Below, one piece after another: positions 11,910-18,389 of a stretch of DNA of 21,100 nt. Under the pieces are notes generated by a model. The model saw only the letters and a program-made list of their open reading frames with translations. It was not told where the DNA came from and did no database searches. The position numbers and the translations under genes are program-made. The first letter of the stretch is position 1. Every line of letters begins with the position of its first letter. The DNA comes from a virus, in IMG/VR virus record IMGVR_UViG_3300025086_000312, positions 1 to 21,100 of that record; one strand, given 5' to 3'.

Positions 11910-14900
11910 GAATGAATTTCTTGAATCTTATGTAGATATACTAGGAGATATAGAAGGTAAAGAAGGTGGCGACACCACCACAGATATTTTTACTAGAGAA
12001 TTAGGAATTGTAGATACTTTAGGAATAGACCCTGCTGATTATCCCAACAATCCCAGAGGATTAGCAAAAGCAGTAGCCGAAAAAAATATTCAAGAATTAA
12101 AAAGAATAGGTGTAAATTGGGATGAGTTGCCACTGTCTATGAAATACAATGCATTAGATATGCAATTTAACTTTGGTAGTTTAAACGTAAAAGCAAAAAA
12201 TTATTTAGCTAATTTAAAAACAAAAAACTATGCAGGTGCAATAAATGAAACATTGGATGCATTAAGTGCAAGTGACCCTAAAGATGGAAAGCAAAGACCC
12301 GTAAAAGGTATAGCATTAAGAAGAGCAAAGTTTTATAATTTAGTTGCTTCAGACCTTGGTATTCCACTAATAACTAGTGTAGATGCTGTAAATCAAGACA
12401 ATGCTCAAAAGAGTGCAAAGTTTACTTATAAGTTAGACGATGGTAAGGATATAGTAAAACCTTTTACTGTTATGTCATTACATAGTAGAAGTGTACCCGG
12501 TGCTGAAAAAGTATTAGGTTTTGAAGATAAAGTTGTTATTAAACCAACAGGGAAAGAACTTCCTGTATCTGATTTAGAAGAAAAAGGAATAGGACAGCAA
12601 ACTAAATCTGCATTTCCTATGACAGGTGATGAACAATATTTAGACCAAGAAGGTCCTATAAGAGATACAGGAGAACTAGTAGAGCCTGAAGAAAGTAGTG
12701 GTATTTTAGACAGAATAAAAGATTTTATTAGTTTAGATACAGATGAAGAAAAAAAATTAAAAGAAATAAGAAAACAAGAACCTGAAGTATTAGATTTGCC
12801 AGATGAGTTATCTGAAGCAAGAAATTTTAATGTTCTTAGAAAAATGTATCAAGACAAAAAATTTAATGAAGGTGGTCTATCTTTATCAGAACAAATGAAT
12901 ACAATACAAGACCCAGCAGTTAAACAAGATACAAATAAAACAACAGTAGAAAAACTAAAAGATGTAGCAAAATTTGGTGCAGAGTTTATTCCCGGAGTTG
13001 GGGAAGCTATGGCAGTAAAACGTGTATCAGATGCTATGGATGAAAAAGACTATGTTAGTGCTGGTATTGAAACTGCAGCTGGTGCATTAGGTTTGCTTCC
13101 TATAGTAGGTGATGTAGCAGGTAAAGGGTTAAGAAAAGTATTTAGCAGAAAAGAAATTGAGGATGCTAGTCCATCTTGGTTTAAAGAAACAGAAGTATCT
13201 AAAGACATTAAGCCAGAAGATGCTCAAAAAACACAAATTACTACAACTACATCTACTTATAAAAAATCAAAAGAAATTTTACCAGAAGGTAAAACACTTG
13301 ATTTTGGCGCAGGTAAAGGAGTAGGTGCTAAAGAAGTAGGTTCTGATACCTATGAACCTTTTCCTGATAAATCTTTTTCTCCAACATATACTGATTCTAA
13401 AAGTATTCCAAGTAATAGTTATGACAACATAACTAGTTTAAATGTTTTAAATGTTGTTAAACCTGATATAAGAAGTGATATAGTACAAGATATTGGTCGT
13501 ATTTTAAAACCAAATGGAACAGCAATTATAACTACAAGAGGAATGGATGTTTTTGGAAATGCTAATAATCCAGTTAAAGGAATATTAGCTGATGAACCTC
13601 GTGCAGTTATTACTAGCACTGGAACATATCAAAAAGGTTTTACTCCTAAAGAATTAAAAGAGTACATTGAATCCGAATTAGGTGAAAATTTTGAAGTTAC
13701 TAATGTGCGTGATTTAGGTAAAGCAGGTGTTAAAGTAAAGAAAAATTTAGAAATGGCAGAAGGTGGAGCAGTACCTATGGAAAAACAAATGAGCATGTTT
13801 GACAATGGCGGTCTTATGGACGAAGGTGGAACAATAGACCCTATATCAGGTAATGATGTTCCACCCGGGTCAACGCAAGAAGAAGTAAGAGATGATATAC
13901 CTGCACAATTAAGTGAAGGCGAGTTTGTATTTCCTGCTGACGTAGTGCGATATATAGGTCTTGAAAAACTTATGCAGATGAGACAGCAAGCTAAGATGGG
14001 TTTGCAGACAATGGATGACATGGGGCAGATGGGTAATAGTGAGGAAGCTATTATGCCTGATAATATACCATTTGAACTGTCTGACCTTGACATGGATGAT
14101 GACCCAGTAGAAATGAACACAGGTGGTGTTGCTGGTGTAAGCAGTGTTCCTTCACAAGTACCTGCTACTTCGTTTTTGCAAGCACCTGAAGCACCTACTG
14201 TACCTACTCCTGCTCCAACACCTACAGCGTCTACTGTTCCAATAGCACCTACATATACACCACCTACACAACAAGCACCACCTATTGCTCCAGATTATAG
14301 TGAACTTGCATACAAAGATGTAATGTCAACTCCTGAATTAGCTGCAAGACTTGTAGATATAATTAATCCAACTACGGGTGAAAAAAGAACAATTAATTTT
14401 ATTCCCGGTGTAACACCAATACCAGATGGTTTTGTATTTGCTAGTGAATATACTGCACCTAAAACGCAAGCAACATCTGTAACACCTGTTGCAGGTCAAG
14501 AACAAGTAAGACAAGATACTTCAAGTGAACGTAGAAAAGATGAAGAACAAAGAAAACAATTTGAAGAAGCTAAGAATAGAAAAAAAATAATAGCTGAAAT
14601 GTTTGGAGAAGAGTATCTAACAGGTCGTGGTGCTAAACCTTTTAGTGATTTATTAGGAAAACAAGAACCGGGAACTGTAACAACTAATGGATATATTGTT
14701 GGTGATAATGGTGAAATATTAAATCCAATAACAGGAGAACAAGAATTTTTAGGTCTTGCTGTTGACTTAGGACTTAAAGATAAACCACCATTAGATACAT
14801 CTAAAGAAAATGGAGTTAATAGAAGACTACAAAGAGCAATAATGCTACGAAAAGGCGAAGAAAGACGTTCTAAAATAACACCCGAACAAAGGGCAAGAGA

Positions 14901-15216
14901 TAAGGATAAAGCAGAAAAAGCATTTGCGTCATCTATACAAAGTGATGCTTTAAAAGAAATGAGAAATGTAAATACAAAACCTATCTCTGAAAAAAGTAGT
15001 GCGGAACAAATAAAAAAAGAAAAAGAAAAAAGAGCAGATGCAAGAGAACGACAACGAGAAAGATTAAAAGCATCGCAAGAAAGAGCAAGAGAAAGAGCAA
15101 AAACTAAAGTAGACCCAAAAGGTGATTATGGTCTAGGTATTGCAAAAGGTGGTTTATTATCAAAACCTAAACCAAAACCTAAAAAGATGAGGCAAGGTGG
15201 ATTAGCCTCAAGATAA
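11893..15216 (+). CDS. 1107-residue multidomain virion/ejection protein with lysozyme-like and methyltransferase domains
   Basis: Domains in order: residues 1-160 look like a lysozyme-like muramidase (E-G-K-E-G-G at 21-26, LDMQFNFG at 88-95, then L-R-R-A-K-F-Y-N-L). Residues about 360-420 are Gly/Ala-rich and hydrophobic (IPGVGEAMA, A-L-G-L-L-P-I-V-G-D), a possible membrane-insertion segment. Residues about 450-620 are a class I SAM methyltransferase fold (LDFGAGKG at 469-476, YDNITSLNVLNVV, then ILKPNGTAIITTRG). Residues 667-690 are DIPAQLSEGEFVFPADVV, a module common in marine phage proteins. A Pro/Thr-rich linker (about 750-805) and a Lys/Arg/Glu coiled coil (about 950-1065) follow, ending K-P-K-P-K-P-K-K. 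It lies between portal and scaffold, so it is probably packaged and ejected. ATG 11902 is an alternative start. Confidence 0.75.
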   Translation: MKLMDENEFLESYVDILGDIEGKEGGDTTTDIFTRELGIVDTLGIDPADYPNNPRGLAKAVAEKNIQELKRIGVNWDELPLSMKYNALDMQFNFGSLNVKAKNYLANLKTKNYAGAINETLDALSASDPKDGKQRPVKGIALRRAKFYNLVASDLGIPLITSVDAVNQDNAQKSAKFTYKLDDGKDIVKPFTVMSLHSRSVPGAEKVLGFEDKVVIKPTGKELPVSDLEEKGIGQQTKSAFPMTGDEQYLDQEGPIRDTGELVEPEESSGILDRIKDFISLDTDEEKKLKEIRKQEPEVLDLPDELSEARNFNVLRKMYQDKKFNEGGLSLSEQMNTIQDPAVKQDTNKTTVEKLKDVAKFGAEFIPGVGEAMAVKRVSDAMDEKDYVSAGIETAAGALGLLPIVGDVAGKGLRKVFSRKEIEDASPSWFKETEVSKDIKPEDAQKTQITTTTSTYKKSKEILPEGKTLDFGAGKGVGAKEVGSDTYEPFPDKSFSPTYTDSKSIPSNSYDNITSLNVLNVVKPDIRSDIVQDIGRILKPNGTAIITTRGMDVFGNANNPVKGILADEPRAVITSTGTYQKGFTPKELKEYIESELGENFEVTNVRDLGKAGVKVKKNLEMAEGGAVPMEKQMSMFDNGGLMDEGGTIDPISGNDVPPGSTQEEVRDDIPAQLSEGEFVFPADVVRYIGLEKLMQMRQQAKMGLQTMDDMGQMGNSEEAIMPDNIPFELSDLDMDDDPVEMNTGGVAGVSSVPSQVPATSFLQAPEAPTVPTPAPTPTASTVPIAPTYTPPTQQAPPIAPDYSELAYKDVMSTPELAARLVDIINPTTGEKRTINFIPGVTPIPDGFVFASEYTAPKTQATSVTPVAGQEQVRQDTSSERRKDEEQRKQFEEAKNRKKIIAEMFGEEYLTGRGAKPFSDLLGKQEPGTVTTNGYIVGDNGEILNPITGEQEFLGLAVDLGLKDKPPLDTSKENGVNRRLQRAIMLRKGEERRSKITPEQRARDKDKAEKAFASSIQSDALKEMRNVNTKPISEKSSAEQIKKEKEKRADARERQRERLKASQERARERAKTKVDPKGDYGLGIAKGGLLSKPKPKPKKMRQGGLASR

Positions 15217-15291
15217 TTAATCCACATTAACTGGCTACCTAACTCCCCACCCCAACGTGGCTACGGTTAGCCCCAGCATAGGAGACATTAT
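15217..15291 (+). promoter_or_regulatory. GC-richer leader with GGCTA-cggt-TAGCC hairpin before the scaffold gene
   Basis: The 75-nt gap contains a perfect 5-bp hairpin with a 4-base loop (15259-15272). TGGCTAC occurs twice as a direct repeat (15232-15238, 15258-15264). No T-tract follows, so it is not an intrinsic terminator. It might be an RNA processing or stability element ahead of the capsid genes. GGAGA before ATG 15292 is the scaffold ribosome binding site. Confidence 0.4.
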
Positions 15292-16161
15292 ATGTCTGAA
15301 GCAATCATGGCAGAAGAAATGAAGCCACAAGAAAAGAAAGCATTTGTATCTAAACCTTATTCACAAGAGGAACGCATTAAGCGTGACGAAGAAGAGTTAG
15401 AGCAATTAATGAAAGAACAAAAGGGTGAAGCAAAAACTGCTGAACCTGAAGAAGCAGAACCTACTAACGCAGAAGAAAAAACTTTTAAGAAAAGATATTC
15501 TGATTTACGTAGGCATCAGCAAAAACAAGCTGAAGAATTTAAAACAGAACTAGATAATTTAAAACGCCAGTTATCTGAAGCTACTAAAAAAGAAATGAAG
15601 TTGCCTAAGTCTGATGAAGACATTGAAAAATGGGCGGCAGAATATCCTGACGTAGCGCAGATAGTAGAAACAATTGCTATGAAAAAAGCTAGAGAGCAAT
15701 CTAGCGACTTAGAAGAAAGAATAAAAGCAATTGATGAGATGCAAGTTTCAGCTACTAAAGAGAAAGCAGAAGCTGAACTAATGAGATTGCATCCTGACTT
15801 TGGTGAGATTAGAGACAGTGATGATTTTCATCAATGGGCTGAAGAACAACCTAAATGGGTTCAAGAGGCTCTATATGATAATGACAACGATGCAAGGTCT
15901 GCGGCACGAGCAATTGACCTATACAAGGCAGATAAAAATATTAGCAAGGCAAAACCAAGCAAGAATGCTAAAGGTGCCGCTGAAGCTGTTAGTACGAAGA
16001 ATGCAAGAACTAAACCACAGGATAGTGACGCTTCTTCCCACATAAAAGAATCTGATGTCCAAAAGATGTCACCACAAGAATATGAGAAACAGTCAGACGA
16101 AATTATGGAAGCTATTCGTTCTGGCAAATTCATATATGATTTATCTGGTTCTGCTAGATAA
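15292..16161 (+). CDS. Capsid scaffolding protein
   Basis: Scaffolds guide coat-protein assembly into procapsids and then leave or are degraded. The 289-residue product is highly charged and helical. It has an acidic, low-complexity N-terminus, a probable coiled coil (about 65-100, KKRYSDLRRHQQKQAEEFKT), a segment L-H-P-D-F-G-E-I-R (166-174) with D-F-H-Q-W and P-K-W-V-Q-E-A-L-Y-D-N (about 187-197), a disordered Lys/Ser/Ala stretch and a short C-terminal helical region that would bind coat protein. Position directly before the major capsid gene fits. A cleaner ribosome binding site (GGAGA) than most neighbours suggests high expression. Confidence 0.85.
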   Translation: MSEAIMAEEMKPQEKKAFVSKPYSQEERIKRDEEELEQLMKEQKGEAKTAEPEEAEPTNAEEKTFKKRYSDLRRHQQKQAEEFKTELDNLKRQLSEATKKEMKLPKSDEDIEKWAAEYPDVAQIVETIAMKKAREQSSDLEERIKAIDEMQVSATKEKAEAELMRLHPDFGEIRDSDDFHQWAEEQPKWVQEALYDNDNDARSAARAIDLYKADKNISKAKPSKNAKGAAEAVSTKNARTKPQDSDASSHIKESDVQKMSPQEYEKQSDEIMEAIRSGKFIYDLSGSAR

Positions 16162-16167
16162 AAAACA

Positions 16168-16206
16168 GTTGACAAGTAATACTTTATCAGTATAACTATA
16201 GTCAAC
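16168..16206 (+). promoter_or_regulatory. Sigma70-type promoter for capsid genes
   Basis: TTGACA (16169-16174) and TATAAC (16191-16196) are separated by 16 bp. The -10 context GTATAACTAT (16190-16199) is identical to that of the promoter at 1070. The whole element is flanked by GTTGAC (16168-16173) and its inverse GTCAAC (16201-16206). The predicted start is near 16203, giving a leader of about 170 nt before the capsid ATG. A separate promoter fits the high copy number needed for the capsid protein. Confidence 0.65.
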
Positions 16207-16207
16207 A

Positions 16208-16239
16208 CGTGTACACGGACTAGCTATTTGTGTACACAA
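16208..16239. promoter_or_regulatory. Two GTGTACAC palindromes 21 bp apart, operator-like
   Basis: CGTGTACACG (16208-16217) and TTGTGTACACAA (16228-16239) are perfect palindromes sharing the core GTGTACAC. Their centres are 21 bp apart, i.e. two helical turns, so two dimers would bind the same face of DNA. They lie just downstream of the predicted transcription start. In the RNA each could also form a hairpin. No regulator gene is identified in the window. Confidence 0.55.
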
Positions 16240-16375
16240 CTATTCGCAAACGAACAATGTCTTCGGATTACCTGATGCAATTGGCCTGACCCGTACAGTC
16301 ACACCCAACTAAATCAGCCTCTACAGTCTTGTAAGTTTGTATCTGTAAATAATGCTTATAACATAGGAGAATATC

Positions 16376-17434
16376 ATGGCATTTTCTACTGCTGCCGGGT
16401 ACGGTAATCTTCCTAACGGCAATTTCAGTCCTGTTATTTATAGCAAACAGGTGCAACTTGCTTTCCGCAAGTCTGCTGTTTGTGAAGCTATCACCAATTC
16501 TGATTACTTTGGTGAGATTGCTAACATGGGTGATTCCGTTAAGATTATCAAAGAACCCGAAATCACAGTTAAGGCTTACGCACGTGGCACAACTATTACA
16601 CCACAAGACCTTGACGATGAAGACTTCAGCCTAACAATTGACAAAGCTAACTACTTTGCATTTAAGGTTGATGATATTGAAGAAGCACATTCACATGTGA
16701 ACTTCCAACAACTAGCATCTGACCGTGCGGCATACCGTTTGGCTGACCAGTTTGACCAAGATGTACTTGGTTACTTAACTGGCTTTAAACAGTCTGCTAT
16801 TCATGGTACACCAGATACAGTAAACACAACCACTAATGGTTCTGTAGCTGTGTCAACTGCTGGTTCAGATGAGTTATTGTCATCAATGAAGATTGATGCT
16901 AACGACTTTGGTGGTTCTGCTGGTGATGCACTTGCACTTCAGCCTCGTACTGGTGGTGCTACTGATTCAACACCTGCCGCTGGGGATACATTCCCATTGA
17001 CAGTTATCGCTCGTATGTCACGTTTGCTAGACCAGCAAAATGTTGATTCTACTGGGCGTTGGTTGGTTGTTGACCCAGTATTCATGGAACTATTGAAAGA
17101 CGAAGATTCTCGTTTATTCAATGCTGACTTCGGTGGTTCTGGTCTTCAGAACGGTCAGGTCAGTACACAGATTCATGGCTTTACTGTGTACACCTCTAAT
17201 AATCTTCCTTCTGTTGGAACAGGTCCGTCCTTTACTGGTACGAACTCTACTACCAACTTTGGTATGATTGTTGCAGGACATGATTCTGCTGTTGCTACCG
17301 CAGAGCAGATTAACAAGACCGAAACATATCGTGACCCTGACAGCTTTGCTGACATTGTTCGTGGTATGCATTTATATGGTCGCAAGATACTTCGTCCTGA
17401 AGCTCTTGTTAACGCCAAATATCACTTGGCATAG
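16376..17434 (+). CDS. Major capsid protein
   Basis: This protein forms the icosahedral shell. The 352-residue product starts MAFSTAAGYGNLPNGNFSP and contains S-K-Q-V-Q-L-A-F-R-K-S-A-V, D-Y-F-G-E-I-A-N-M-G-D-S-V-K-I (an N-arm-to-core region), a spine helix rich in Ala/Asp/Gln (FQQLASDRAAYRLADQFDQD) and a C-terminal K-I-L-R-P-E-A-L-V-N-A. The layout suits an HK97-fold coat protein of the kind seen in marine podoviruses; the fold is inferred. AGGAG (16364-16368) precedes the ATG by 7 nt. Codon usage is less AT-skewed than in the small genes, consistent with high expression. The upstream scaffold and its own promoter support the call. Confidence 0.9.
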   Translation: MAFSTAAGYGNLPNGNFSPVIYSKQVQLAFRKSAVCEAITNSDYFGEIANMGDSVKIIKEPEITVKAYARGTTITPQDLDDEDFSLTIDKANYFAFKVDDIEEAHSHVNFQQLASDRAAYRLADQFDQDVLGYLTGFKQSAIHGTPDTVNTTTNGSVAVSTAGSDELLSSMKIDANDFGGSAGDALALQPRTGGATDSTPAAGDTFPLTVIARMSRLLDQQNVDSTGRWLVVDPVFMELLKDEDSRLFNADFGGSGLQNGQVSTQIHGFTVYTSNNLPSVGTGPSFTGTNSTTNFGMIVAGHDSAVATAEQINKTETYRDPDSFADIVRGMHLYGRKILRPEALVNAKYHLA

Positions 17435-17447
17435 GGGAGAATAGAAA

Positions 17448-17933
17448 ATGGCGAATATTACATCATTACTTATTGCTTCCTCTGGTAGTTCATCTCGTGG
17501 TCGCTCTCCATATCTAGTGGAGAATACTATTGACTTAACCGCTACAGCTATTTCATGTACAGGTGGGGATACAGTGCAAGCACTGACTATTCCAGCAGGT
17601 ACTAAAGTACTAGCCGCAGGTTATGAGGTAGTTGCAAGCGCGACTATGAATACAGGAACAAATGCAACAGCAGCTCTTGGCTTCACTGGTGGTGACGTTG
17701 ATGAGTTTGTTTCAGCTTTTGATATCGATGGTGCGGCAGATGGAGCATACGCTCCTAGTGTTGCTATCACTGGTGATACTGTATCAGCGTCTGCTGACAC
17801 TATTGACTTGCTATTTGCAGGAGATGGTGCAACTTTTACAGCAGGTAAACTTAGAGTTTACGCTATTATGATGGACGTTGCAACTCAAGGTGACACTTCT
17901 GCTGATGAAGTAGACCGTGACGCACTTGCCTAA
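17448..17933 (+). CDS. Probable head decoration or minor virion protein
   Basis: The 161-residue product is rich in Ala, Thr, Gly and Val and almost free of Lys and Arg after the first 20 residues. It predicts as an all-beta protein with segments such as V-E-N-T-I-D-L-T-A-T-A, TIPAGTKVLAAGYEVVA, D-T-I-D-L-L-F and KLRVYAIMMDVA. Acidic beta proteins directly after the capsid gene are often decoration proteins that stabilise the shell. The gene has its own GGGGAGA 13 nt after the capsid stop and is followed by a strong terminator, so the two form one transcription unit. Specific family not recognised. Confidence 0.7.
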   Translation: MANITSLLIASSGSSSRGRSPYLVENTIDLTATAISCTGGDTVQALTIPAGTKVLAAGYEVVASATMNTGTNATAALGFTGGDVDEFVSAFDIDGAADGAYAPSVAITGDTVSASADTIDLLFAGDGATFTAGKLRVYAIMMDVATQGDTSADEVDRDALA

Positions 17934-17938
17934 CATAT

Positions 17939-17967
17939 AAAGGGGGCAGGGCAACTTGCCCCTTTTT
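17939..17967 (+). terminator. Strong intrinsic terminator after the head module
   Basis: AAAGGGGGCA (17939-17948) pairs with TGCCCCTTTT (17957-17966): ten pairs including one G-U, with an 8-base loop, running into a T run (17963-17967). The A-run on the 5' side means it could also work for transcription from the other strand. It separates capsid and decoration genes from the tail genes. A competing inner stem GGGCA/TGCCC (17949-17961) is possible. Confidence 0.85.
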
Positions 17968-17991
17968 ACTTTATATATATAGGAATAAAAA

Positions 17992-18387
17992 ATGTCTTCA
18001 AAATCAAATTACTTAGAATTAAAAGTACTAGACCATTTTCTAGGAACTACTGAATCTAGTTTTGTAACACAGAAATATCTTGCTTTACATACCGCTAATC
18101 CAGATGAAGATGGTTCAGGTGCAGAGTTAGCTGCGGCAAATGGTTACTCTAGGCAAGCTATAGATTTTGCTTCTGCTAGTGGTGGTTCAGCCGCCAGTAG
18201 TACTGCTGAAGAATTTACAGCAAGTGGTGGGGCATTTGGTACTATAACACACTTTGGTATATGGGATAATGCTACTAGAGGTGCAGGTAATCTAATATAT
18301 TATGGAGAATTAAGTGCATCTAAAACAATAGCAGATGGAGATACGCTTCGTTTTGCAGCAGGTGCAATTACAATTACTGAGGCGTAA
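17992..18387 (+). CDS. Virion structural protein, tail-fibre-associated type
   Basis: The 131-residue product has K-V-L-D-H-F-L-G-T-T (11-20), YLALHTANPDEDGSGAEL (29-46), GYSRQAIDF (51-59), T-I-T-H-F-G-I-W-D (84-92) and a final D-G-D-T-L-R-F-A-A-G-A-I-T-I. From memory this pattern (an LDH-x-LG start, Y-L-A-L-x-T-A, G-Y-x-R-Q-x-V/I-x-F and a final G-D-x-L-x-F) marks a common small structural protein of phages, often near tail-fibre genes. It is probably on the virion surface. AGGA (17981-17984) lies 7 nt before the ATG. It follows the terminator, so it needs read-through or an unseen promoter. Confidence 0.75.
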   Translation: MSSKSNYLELKVLDHFLGTTESSFVTQKYLALHTANPDEDGSGAELAAANGYSRQAIDFASASGGSAASSTAEEFTASGGAFGTITHFGIWDNATRGAGNLIYYGELSASKTIADGDTLRFAAGAITITEA

Positions 18388-18389
18388 GC

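Noticed and set aside
13629-14120. 163-codon open frame on the - strand
   Set aside because: It lies wholly inside the 1107-residue gene, whose + strand product has recognisable motifs at this place. The antisense product is low-complexity Ser/Ile/Pro.
16329-16362. Second promoter just before the capsid gene (TTGTAA ... TATAAC)
   Set aside because: The gap is 22 bp, too long for a normal sigma70 promoter. The element at 16169 is far better.
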